A stretch of 10,446 bases of DNA from Candidatus Omnitrophota bacterium (lineage in GTDB: Bacteria > Hinthialibacterota > Hinthialibacteria > Hinthialibacterales > JAKPRU01). The notes under the pieces were generated by a model that was not told where the DNA came from, ran no database searches, and saw only the letters and a program-made list of their open reading frames with translations. Position 1 is the first letter of the stretch. Every line of letters begins with the position of its first letter. Shown here piece by piece: positions 1 through 5,402 of the stretch. The translations under genes and the position numbers were made by a program. The stretch spans positions 1 through 10,446 of the forward strand of contig JAKPRU010000974.1 of NCBI GenBank assembly GCA_029557025.1, written 5' to 3'.

Positions 1-83
1 CCATACAGGCGCAAAAATCCCTCACGGCTCCCCGGATTCCCCTGGAGCATCCCCTCGATCAGCTTGTTTTCCCCAGTCTCCAT
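1..83 (-). CDS. N-terminal fragment, possible ECF-type RNA polymerase sigma factor (partial)
   Basis: Seen: on the minus strand an ATG at 83 is preceded by GAGGGA six bases upstream and opens a frame that runs off the left edge. The 27 visible residues begin METGENKLIEGMLQGNPGSR and continue EGFLRLYG. Known: region 2 of ECF sigma factors typically starts with a helix of the form LIxxxLxGDxxAFxxLYxxY, and the visible LIEGMLQGNPGSREGFLRLYG follows that spacing, with a Gly-Asn in place of Gly-Asp. Inference: start of a sigma-70-family ECF sigma factor transcribed away from the flagellin gene. With only 27 residues the family call is weak; the existence of a gene is better supported, by the ribosome site and open frame. 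It could also be another small helical regulator. Confidence 0.5.
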   Translation of the reverse strand, partial: METGENKLIEGMLQGNPGSREGFLRLY

Positions 84-170
84 CGCATTCCCTCATATAT
101 ACGATACGTTCAAGAGGCAAAAACATCACAGCAAAAGAGGAATTTTAATCAAAAAAATCGTGGCCGGGCC

Positions 171-210
171 GGGGATTTGTGTAAGTGTGTCGGGATTTGT
201 GCCTGATGTG
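171..210. repeat. Two tandem ~20-bp units sharing GGGATTTGTG
   Basis: GGGATTTGTG occurs at 172-181 and again at 192-201, a period of exactly 20 bp. The outer halves of the units diverge. The spacing is about two helical turns, so a regulator reading two sites on one face of the DNA is possible, but no known operator is recognised. It lies about 90 bp upstream of the leftward gene at 83 and about 170 bp upstream of the candidate sigma-28 promoter. Confidence 0.35.
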
Positions 211-230
211 TTACCCATGTGATGGGTTTG

Positions 231-312
231 TTCCCCCCCCTCAATCCCCCCGTAAACGGGGGGACGTTTCTTCTCCCTTCCCGTTTACGGGGAGGGCCGG
301 GGTGGGGGCGGC
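231..312. repeat. GC-rich palindromic intergenic repeat (REP/MITE-like)
   Basis: The element has two hairpin arms that are roughly inverted copies of each other. The left arm contains the perfect palindrome CCCCCCGT-AA-ACGGGGGG (246-263). The right arm contains CCCGTTTACGGGGAGGG (280-296) followed by GGCCGGGGTGGGGGCGG. Reverse-complemented, the right arm repeats the left arm's C-run / GTAAACGG / C-run layout. Known: dispersed intergenic repeats with exactly this look (C-rich flanks around GTAAACGG or similar cores) occur in many copies in numerous bacterial genomes and create spurious Pro/Gly/Arg-rich reading frames. Inference: a non-autonomous dispersed repeat. It is not flanked by a visible transposase. 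Confidence 0.7.
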
Positions 313-347
313 AAAAGTCCCTGTTTTTAAAAGGTTTAAAAAGACTC

Positions 348-374
348 TCAAGAAATCTCTCAATCTGCCGATAA
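348..374 (+). promoter_or_regulatory. Candidate sigma-28 (FliA-type) promoter
   Basis: TCAA (348-351) is separated by exactly 15 bp from GCCGATAA (367-374). Known: the enterobacterial sigma-28 consensus is TAAA-N15-GCCGATAA, used for late flagellar genes including flagellin. The -10 element is a perfect 8/8 match and the -35 matches 3/4. It points toward the flagellin gene, and transcription would start near 381. No closer sigma-28 or sigma-54 match was found between here and the flagellin start, so this is the best candidate for the flagellin promoter despite the leader of about 735 nt it implies. Confidence 0.6.
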
Positions 375-574
375 ATAATGACGACAAGGGAGATTTGGTG
401 CTTGTGTAACAAATGACACGTACAGAAAGAGAATACTTATATTTTACGATATTTGTCCCGGTCAAGGCCGCGACGGGAGCCGTGGCTAAAAACGGAAGGA
501 GGTGACTTCTCCAGGACCGAAAGGAAAGTAACAGTCTATAGAGGGGTTGAACTACCAAACCTGTCGGCAAGCGA

Positions 575-621
575 CTCCATTTCGGCGAAAGCCGCCGTGG
601 AGGGATAAGGCCTCGGAAACC
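575..621 (+). promoter_or_regulatory. GNRA-capped hairpin followed by conserved AAGGYCTCGGAAACC motif
   Basis: CTCCA (575-579) pairs with TGGAG (598-602), enclosing CGGC-GAAA-GCCG (583-594) with a GNRA tetraloop. Immediately after it, GATAAGGCCTCGGAAACC (604-621) matches 17 of 18 bases of a segment just past the flagellin stop codon (3643-3660). In this copy AAGG/CCTT can pair around the loop CCTCGGAAA. The function is unknown; the repetition around the flagellin gene suggests an RNA-level signal. Confidence 0.4.
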
Positions 622-650
622 TTTTGACGGCAGACCCTCGGCAGAGCGTA

Positions 651-682
651 TCCTTTTCGATGCTCGTGTTTATCGAAAGGGA
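651..682 (+). promoter_or_regulatory. 11-bp hairpin in the flagellin leader
   Basis: TCCTTTTCGAT (651-661) pairs with ATCGAAAGGGA (672-682) through 11 base pairs with one U-G wobble, around a 10-nt loop. It is followed by AAAA, not T residues, so it is not a plus-strand terminator. On the minus strand no T-run follows either. Best read as a structural element of the leader RNA. Confidence 0.4.
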
Positions 683-1051
683 AAAATCCTCCTTGTATGG
701 GGACCGCTCCGTCACGTCATCCTCGGTATCCCCTCACCCTGTCCGCTCCCAACTGAATCAGTCGTTCACATAGTCGCGGTGTGTCACTGCGTGCCGGTCC
801 GCTGAGTTCCGCACGGCCGTTATCGGTTTGTGTGTATCCGTCGGCCGTTGCAGGTTTGTATCGACACGCCCAACTCGAATCCCGCGGGCTTGTTTCAACA
901 GCGGTCAATCAAGCAAGCGCACGGGCGGAGGGGGATTGTTGTCTGTTTTTTCGGTGGTAACGCCATCGGAGAACGGCGAGAGTCCCCACAGGTTCAAAGA
1001 GACCGAAAGGTCTGGGAAGCGCTGTCACGATGCGTTTCCATCACGCAGATG

Positions 1052-1107
1052 CCCGGCAACGGAGGCCGGGTCGTATCGGGAGCCGAGAGCTCCCACACTC
1101 AAGGAGG
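1052..1107 (+). promoter_or_regulatory. Paired hairpins and Shine-Dalgarno of flagellin, possible CsrA-type translational control
   Basis: Two stable stems lie directly upstream of the ribosome site. CCCGGC/GCCGGG (1052-1057/1065-1070) has the loop AACGGAG, and GGGAGC/GCTCCC (1078-1083/1089-1094) has the loop CGAGA. The Shine-Dalgarno AAGGAGG is at 1101-1107, eight bases before the ATG. Known: CsrA binds GGA in hairpin loops and at ribosome sites, and flagellin (hag) leaders are regulated this way in Bacillus through CsrA-FliW. Here one GGA sits in a hairpin loop and another in the Shine-Dalgarno, about 40 nt apart. CsrA control is an inference; no csrA or fliW gene is in the window. Confidence 0.35.
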
Positions 1108-1115
1108 AATTAGAA

Positions 1116-3617
1116 ATGGCTATTACTCGTATCCATACGAACATGGCGGCATTGAACGCCTCTCGTCAATTGGGCGAAGTCGGCGGCAACCTGTCGAAGT
1201 CTATCGAGCGGTTATCCTCCGGCTTGCGCATCAACCGCGCAGGTGACGATGCGGCGGGGCTTGTGATCGCCAATCGTCTGACCTCGCAAGTCAAAGGGAT
1301 TCATCAGGCAATCGCGAACGCACAGGATGGGCAGAATCTCATTGCTGTTGCGGAAGGCGCGCTGGAAGAGGTAACTACTCGTCTGGATCGTATGCGCGAA
1401 CTGAGCGTTCAAGCGGCGAACACCGGCACGAACGACATGGCGGCTCGGCAGGCCATCCAGGCGGAAATCTTTCAGTCCATTGATGAAATTAACCGAATCG
1501 GCAATACCACGCAATTCAGTTCCAACCTGCTGTTGAACGGAGATTTCTCCATCCAGTCACGAATCCGGCCCGGGCAAGATGAGTACGGTTTTCAGATCGA
1601 TCCGTCTCCAATCGCTTCGACTCTGGGCGCAGGAACCTCGTTTCTCAATATCATCAAGATCCAGAACGGGACTGCGCAGATTGTCGCGGGCGAAGAGAAG
1701 GGTGCAATTCAGACGGTGAATCTGGGGATTCGGAACCAGACGGATATCGCGGTTTCGCTGGCGCACTGGACCTCGACGGTGACGATTGATGGAGCAAACG
1801 CAAGCACATCAACGGCTTTAACCAGCACTTACTTTCAGGGTGTTTCCCTGTATTCGGGCGACACGATCATTTTTGAAGGGGTGCTTTCGGATGGTATCCA
1901 GCGATATGCGGGGTCGATCTCGGTGGCTTCCGGGTACCAAATGAGCAATCTTATCAGCGCGATTAACGGGGCGATCGTGGCTGCGCAGAACGCCTATTTC
2001 GGTTCCGCGTCAGATGTTCCATCTTCCTATAAGATTACAGCTGTAATGGGAACCGGCGCGAATGCAGGAAGGATTGTGCTGCAGAATACCGCCCAAACGT
2101 TTTCAGAGGCGAGTATTACATTCACAGTGGTTCGGACGAGCGGGGCGGGCGAGATGGTCGGTCAGGCAGTCGGTGTAACACGAGGCGCTCTGGGAACAGG
2201 GTCGGTTCTTTCCGGCTCCGGGCAAATCGGTAACAGCCTGGTTTCCATTACCGGGTCGACATTTGACACCGGCAGTTTCACCATTTCGGTGAGTGATGTG
2301 ATCGGTGCGCAGCAGCGAGTGACCGAGAACACCATCCAGTTTCGTGACAACACAGGGAGCCTGCTTGACCGAACGGCCTCTCTCGGAGCCGTCAGTTCAG
2401 CGGCGGTTATCAACGGGTCATTTGTCAACAGTGTTTACCAGGGTGGTATCACGCTGTTCAACAACAGCACGATTACCATCACAGGAACGGACATGGACGG
2501 CAGCACGTTCCAGGGGACGTACACTCTGGATACGACGCTGACAGCCACCACCGACACGGTCTATAACGATTTCCGATTCCAATCCATTTCCGGATTGATT
2601 GAGGAAATCAACTACCGGACCCGTTCTTACACGGCGACCAGTGGAACATTGAATATCAAAGATGGGGATATCACGCGGTTCAGTCTGTCTCAGTTCACCT
2701 ATACCACCGCCTCCAATTTCCAATTGGTTGATGACTTGGGACGAACCGGTTCGCAAACGGCGTTCACGTTTACGATTGTCCAGGATTCGACGAACCATGT
2801 CACCATTCAGGATGATGCGGAACTGAAACAGGACGGGTTTGCCGAGTCTGCGACGCTGTCGATCAATGGGGGGCCTGCGGTCAGGGCGGAAGCGGGTCAG
2901 ATTGTGACGTTGTACGGGCCGGCATCGACATCGGACGGGGCGACAGCTCCCGAAGTGACGATTCGTGTGGGAACCGGTCTTACGGCGGGTACGGACCGAT
3001 ATGAAACGGTTGCCCAGGAATTTGTGGGATACCTGAACGGCGGGCTTGGTGTAACTTTCCAGAACGGCGATCAGGACGTGACCTTTACGGATATGAATTT
3101 GAAACAGCTCACGGTGGATTTCGATGCCATCCTGGATGTTACGAAGTCACCGACAAGCACCGACACCGGGGTTACGGTTCTCATTTCGACGGTCAACAAG
3201 TCTTTGAATTTCCAGGTTGGGGCTTTCGGCGGGCAGACTTTCCAGACGTCTCTGGGAGATTTGCGTGCCTCCAATCTCGGGTTCGGGGCCGGTTCCGGTC
3301 GAACGGTGGCGGATATTGATGTTACGACTCTTAGTGGAGCTACCGATGCTTTGTCGATTATTGATGAAGCGCTCGACCAGGTCAACACGACACGGTCGCT
3401 TCTGGGTGCGTCAACGAACAGGCTTGAATCGACTGTCGCAAGTCTTAGTGTGACTGCAGAGAACCTTACCGCCTCAGAATCCCGGCTGAGAGACGCGGAT
3501 ATCGCTGCCGAGTCCACACAGTTTACGCTCAATCAGATCCTCATGCAGGCCGGTATTTCGGTTTTGGCGCAAGCCAATTTCCAGAACCAGAGCCTGCTTT
3601 CGCTGCTCGGCGGTTGA
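1116..3617 (+). CDS. fliC: Flagellin with very large central insert (833 aa)
   Basis: Structural subunit of the flagellar filament, exported by the flagellar type III apparatus. Start: the ATG at 1116 follows AAGGAGG by eight bases and gives the standard flagellin opening MAITRIHTNMAALNASRQLG; the frame is open upstream to 828, but that extension has no flagellin character. Domains: N-terminal D0/D1 at residues 1-144, with the hallmark SIERLSSGLRINRAGDDAAG (29-48) and the D1 helix LDRMRELSVQAAN (90-102), which is also the region recognised by TLR5 in other flagellins. The C-terminal D1/D0 spans about 697-833 (FQVGAFGGQTFQTSLGDLRA, SRLRDADIAAESTQF, ending LAQANFQNQSLLSLLGG). Between them about 550 residues rich in Thr, Ser, Gly and Val form beta-type domains, against about 500 residues in total for Salmonella FliC and under 300 for minimal flagellins. 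Two insert segments (YFQGVSLYSGDTIIFEG and VYQGGITLFNNSTITITG, each leading to an L-I-x-x-I-N segment) look like copies of one flagellin-IN-like module. It appears monocistronic: sigma-28 promoter candidate upstream, terminator downstream. Confidence 0.96.
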   Translation: MAITRIHTNMAALNASRQLGEVGGNLSKSIERLSSGLRINRAGDDAAGLVIANRLTSQVKGIHQAIANAQDGQNLIAVAEGALEEVTTRLDRMRELSVQAANTGTNDMAARQAIQAEIFQSIDEINRIGNTTQFSSNLLLNGDFSIQSRIRPGQDEYGFQIDPSPIASTLGAGTSFLNIIKIQNGTAQIVAGEEKGAIQTVNLGIRNQTDIAVSLAHWTSTVTIDGANASTSTALTSTYFQGVSLYSGDTIIFEGVLSDGIQRYAGSISVASGYQMSNLISAINGAIVAAQNAYFGSASDVPSSYKITAVMGTGANAGRIVLQNTAQTFSEASITFTVVRTSGAGEMVGQAVGVTRGALGTGSVLSGSGQIGNSLVSITGSTFDTGSFTISVSDVIGAQQRVTENTIQFRDNTGSLLDRTASLGAVSSAAVINGSFVNSVYQGGITLFNNSTITITGTDMDGSTFQGTYTLDTTLTATTDTVYNDFRFQSISGLIEEINYRTRSYTATSGTLNIKDGDITRFSLSQFTYTTASNFQLVDDLGRTGSQTAFTFTIVQDSTNHVTIQDDAELKQDGFAESATLSINGGPAVRAEAGQIVTLYGPASTSDGATAPEVTIRVGTGLTAGTDRYETVAQEFVGYLNGGLGVTFQNGDQDVTFTDMNLKQLTVDFDAILDVTKSPTSTDTGVTVLISTVNKSLNFQVGAFGGQTFQTSLGDLRASNLGFGAGSGRTVADIDVTTLSGATDALSIIDEALDQVNTTRSLLGASTNRLESTVASLSVTAENLTASESRLRDADIAAESTQFTLNQILMQAGISVLAQANFQNQSLLSLLGG

Positions 3618-3640
3618 TTTCAAGCGGATTTCCTGTCTGC

Positions 3641-3667
3641 GAGATAAGGTCTCGGAAACCCGATCTC
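3641..3667 (+). repeat. 3' UTR hairpin carrying the second AAGGYCTCGGAAACC copy
   Basis: GATAAGGTCTCGGAAACC (3643-3660) repeats the leader segment 604-621 with a single C/T change. Here GAGAT (3641-3645) pairs with ATCTC (3663-3667), and inside it GGT (3648-3650) pairs with ACC (3658-3660), leaving the loop CTCGGAA. It sits 24 nt after the flagellin stop and upstream of the terminator, so both copies would be in the same transcript. Confidence 0.45.
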
Positions 3668-3697
3668 AACCCTCAGTTGGTGAAATTGGAATCTGTG

Positions 3698-3730
3698 AAG
3701 GCCGCTCGGATCGAGCGGCCTTTGTTGTTG
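3698..3730 (+). terminator. Rho-independent terminator of flagellin
   Basis: GGCCGCTCG (3700-3708) pairs perfectly with CGAGCGGCC (3712-3720) around the 3-nt loop GAT. It is preceded by AA and followed by TTTGTTGTTGTG. A 9-bp GC-rich stem with a T-rich tail 83 nt after the flagellin stop is a textbook intrinsic terminator. Confidence 0.9.
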
Positions 3731-3930
3731 TGTGCGGACGTCCCTGGCGGTAGATTGCAGGGGTGACAGACACGGAGGTCTATCCTACTATATCGTAGAA
3801 GATGTCTTATGTAAACCAAAAGATTCCTTGCAAAAGCACTCGACGAAACACGGAACAGTGGCTATCATCCGAGTGGATTTCTTTCTTTCGTCTCGAGGGC
3901 CATATCTTTATTTAATCGGGTTTTGTCGGC
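3731..3930. other. Intergenic spacer, no recognisable content
   Basis: With the flagellin 3' UTR this makes a gap of about 310 bp between coding regions. The open frame crossing it on the plus strand (from 3732) has no ribosome site and no recognisable protein character. TGGCGGTAGATTGCAG looks superficially like a sigma-54 site, but its GG-GC spacing is one base short. No RNA gene or convincing promoter could be identified. Confidence 0.4.
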
Positions 3931-4209
3931 ATGTCGCAGAACAATATGGAAATCGATCCGCTCCGTCAATTACGTGTTTATCGTCTATGTTATTGTCCCC
4001 ACCTGGTTCCGCTCAATAACAACGGACGTGTATTTTGCGTTCCCTCACCGCCGTTTCCGGACAAGGAGGAGTGTCCGGAATGCCCCCTGCGTGTCGAAGA
4101 ACAGGATGTGCCCGCAAAACTGAGGGGCCAGATTCGCCGCCTCGGTTTTCCTGTTATACGTCAGCGGGCGCGCCCCATTCACACAGACGACGAGGAGGAT
4201 GACGACTGA
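3931..4209 (+). CDS. Hypothetical small Cys-rich protein with acidic tail (92 aa)
   Basis: Family not recognised. Seen: an open frame starting MSQNNMEIDPLRQLRVYRLC and ending in the acidic run TDDEEDDD. Five cysteines lie at residues 20, 22, 36, 48 and 51, arranged C-Y-C-P-H, then C36, then C48-P-E-C51. This could be a zinc or iron-sulfur site (inference). No signal peptide or membrane segment is visible. The start is uncertain: no strong Shine-Dalgarno precedes 3931, and an internal ATG at 3946 is equally possible. It ends 6 bp from the end of the convergent gene at 4216, which encodes another small Cys-rich protein of similar cysteine layout. The coding call rests mainly on composition and the Cys pattern. 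Confidence 0.45.
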   Translation: MSQNNMEIDPLRQLRVYRLCYCPHLVPLNNNGRVFCVPSPPFPDKEECPECPLRVEEQDVPAKLRGQIRRLGFPVIRQRARPIHTDDEEDDD

Positions 4210-4215
4210 GCGGGT

Positions 4216-4527
4216 CTAGCCCGCCATGGGCCGCCCCCCCTGGCGAAACCGGGTCAGTAAAAAACCGATCGATGCCCTCAGGGTCATCCGTTTCCGCCAA
4301 ATCTCGCGAAATACCGCACATCCCGTACATCCGCTTTTCGTTGCTGTCATCGGTTTCCCCAATACACTGAGCAGGCGCGCCTGCTTGGGTGTCGGTGAAT
4401 TTCTTATCGGCGATAACACGCGCGGACAGGGCAACTCGCCATCGTGAAACGGGCAAAGGAACGGCGTGTACGGATACTCGCGCTTGGCGGTTGTTTTCGA
4501 CTCCGGGGTTTGGGTTGTGTTCTCCAT
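4216..4527 (-). CDS. Hypothetical small Cys-rich protein (103 aa)
   Basis: Family not recognised. The frame begins MENTTQTPESKTTAKREYPY. It has C25-P-F-H28, C34 and C67-T-G-C70, so four Cys plus one His that could bind a metal (inference). The C-terminal third is basic (REIWRKR, TRFRQGGR). No signal peptide. The start at 4527 lies 30 bp after the stop of the CcmI-like lipoprotein gene, so it is probably the last gene of that leftward operon. The Shine-Dalgarno is poor; ACTTA-ATCG-TAAGT (4534-4547) forms a small hairpin in the gap. An alternative minus frame (4154-4456) overlaps it, but has a less coherent sequence and would run into the opposite gene. The similarity of its CP(x)H ... C ... 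CxxC layout to the protein at 3931-4209 supports both as real. Confidence 0.5.
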   Translation of the reverse strand: MENTTQTPESKTTAKREYPYTPFLCPFHDGELPCPRVLSPIRNSPTPKQARLLSVLGKPMTATKSGCTGCAVFREIWRKRMTLRASIGFLLTRFRQGGRPMAG

Positions 4528-4557
4528 AATTTTACTTAATCGTAAGTACTTATGAAT

Positions 4558-5349
4558 TCATTGAGTCTCAATTACACGATCCAAAATGATTTCGACACCG
4601 GTCTCCCCCAGCCGTACAGGCCCTTGTGTGACCGCGCTCTCCAGGTCGCCCGGCGATGCCAGCGCATTCCCATCCCGGTCCAACCGTGCGATAAGAAACA
4701 CTTCGCGCCCCTCCGGTAGAGTTCCCATCATGGTTTGCCCCCGGTTCAGAACAAACTCCATCGGAAAAGAAGGACTTCGATACGGCCGCGAAACCGATAG
4801 CGTTTTCCCCTCCGCATCCCGAACAATAATATACAGAATATCCTTTTCCTGTTCCACGTACTCCATCTTCGGCGATAACCTGACTGTTCCGCGAATCTCT
4901 CCACCGCCCCCGGCTGAATCTTCCCGGATTCCGGATAACACTCCCCGCGCGCTCAGACGAATCGGAACCTGTTCCCGGCCCCAGGTAACCGATTCTGTAT
5001 AAGCCCCCTCCGCTACCACCGCATTGTCCAGCGACAGATACGCGCTCAACATGACCGTTTCCGGAATGGGTCCTGTCGCGGTAATTCGATTCGCCGCGCT
5101 GATACAGAAATCCGCCGGAAACCGCAGTGTTTGGATCGCCTGCAACGCCACCGTTTCGCCCTCGGGCGACTGCGCTACAACATGCAGCTGTTCTTTGCCC
5201 GTCAATTTCTCTACCAACGAAGGCTCCGCCTCAACAATGCCGGCGATCAACCCCCCCGCGTCGCTCTCCCCTCCACCAATACCACCGCACCCCACCGACA
5301 GCGCCAGCGCGCCGAGCAGTACAATAGCCCCTGACAACAATAAACGCAT
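4558..5349 (-). CDS. Probable lipoprotein with two CcmI C-terminal-like domains (263 aa)
   Basis: Seen: signal peptide at residues 1-20 (MRLLLSGAIVLLGALALSVG) followed by Cys21-Gly-Gly, a lipobox of the form SVGC that is somewhat off consensus because Ser, not Leu, is at -3. After a Gly-rich linker come two tandem beta-rich repeats, about 36-133 and 152-259. Repeat 2 reads I-x-G-T-V-x-L-S, then LYIIVRDAEGKTL, FPMEFVLNRGQTMMG, VFLIARLDRDGNALASPGDL and GVEIILDRV. Known: the periplasmic C-terminal domain of the cytochrome c biogenesis protein CcmI/CycH has this same order (LFVFAR..., LPLxFxLDDSxAMxPG, VxVxARxSxSGNAxxxPGDL, GVxLxIDxV). Repeat 1 follows the same layout but is more diverged (LHVVAQSPEGETVAL, FPADFCIS, SAYLSLDNAVVAEGA). 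No TPR or CcmI membrane domain is present. It starts 53 bp after the sulfatase-like gene and is likely co-transcribed. Inference: an outer-membrane or periplasmic protein-binding lipoprotein; a role in cytochrome maturation is not shown. Confidence 0.8.
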   Translation of the reverse strand: MRLLLSGAIVLLGALALSVGCGGIGGGESDAGGLIAGIVEAEPSLVEKLTGKEQLHVVAQSPEGETVALQAIQTLRFPADFCISAANRITATGPIPETVMLSAYLSLDNAVVAEGAYTESVTWGREQVPIRLSARGVLSGIREDSAGGGGEIRGTVRLSPKMEYVEQEKDILYIIVRDAEGKTLSVSRPYRSPSFPMEFVLNRGQTMMGTLPEGREVFLIARLDRDGNALASPGDLESAVTQGPVRLGETGVEIILDRVIETQ

Positions 5350-5402
5350 CGTTCTGCTCTCTAGTCTTTCGTCCCTGGTTTCCGGTCCCCGATATTTTGT
5401 GT

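Larger units (their letters stand above)
382..1115 (+). promoter_or_regulatory. Long, hairpin-rich flagellin 5' leader / gene-free region
   Basis: No convincing gene is visible in this 734-nt stretch: the open frames crossing it lack ribosome sites, and the long plus-strand frame beginning at 828 is just an upstream extension of flagellin. Seen instead are several stable plus-strand hairpins: TCCCG/CGGGA (455-478 area), CTCCA..CGGC-GAAA-GCCG..TGGAG (575-602), an 11-bp stem with one G-U pair (651-682), CGGTGG/CCATCG (952-968), AGACC-GAAA-GGTCT (1000-1013), CCCGGC/GCCGGG (1052-1070) and GGGAGC/GCTCCC (1078-1094). T-rich stretches such as 945-951 have no stem just before them, so no intrinsic terminator separates the sigma-28 candidate from flagellin. 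Inference: a structured untranslated leader, possibly holding a regulatory RNA. It matches no riboswitch class that I can recognise with confidence. Confidence 0.45.

Noticed and set aside
185..570. Short open frames on both strands across the palindromic repeat
   Set aside because: Their Pro/Arg/Gly-rich sequence comes from the repeat itself, a known source of spurious gene calls.
941..1075. Possible c-di-GMP-I or cobalamin riboswitch in the flagellin leader
   Set aside because: CACAGGTTCAAAGAGACC with a GAAA loop and GGGAAGCG loosely resembles the c-di-GMP-I 5' half, and GGCGAGAGTCC resembles part of a cobalamin aptamer. However, the conserved GGGACGCAAAGCC segment and tetraloop receptor of the former, and the CCCGCAACTGT-type segment of the latter, are absent.
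828..1115. Upstream extension of the flagellin reading frame by 96 residues
   Set aside because: No ribosome site at 828 and no protein character, whereas the ATG at 1116 has AAGGAGG and gives the canonical flagellin N-terminus needed for export.
3752..3768. Sigma-54-like site TGGCGGTAGATTGCAG after the flagellin terminator
   Set aside because: The GG and GC elements are separated by 9 instead of 10 bases, a spacing sigma-54 does not normally tolerate.
4154..4456. Alternative 100-residue minus-strand frame overlapping the 103-residue Cys-rich protein
   Set aside because: It has a less regular composition, would overlap the convergent gene at 3931-4209, and lacks the Cys pattern seen in the chosen frame. 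It is not excluded outright.
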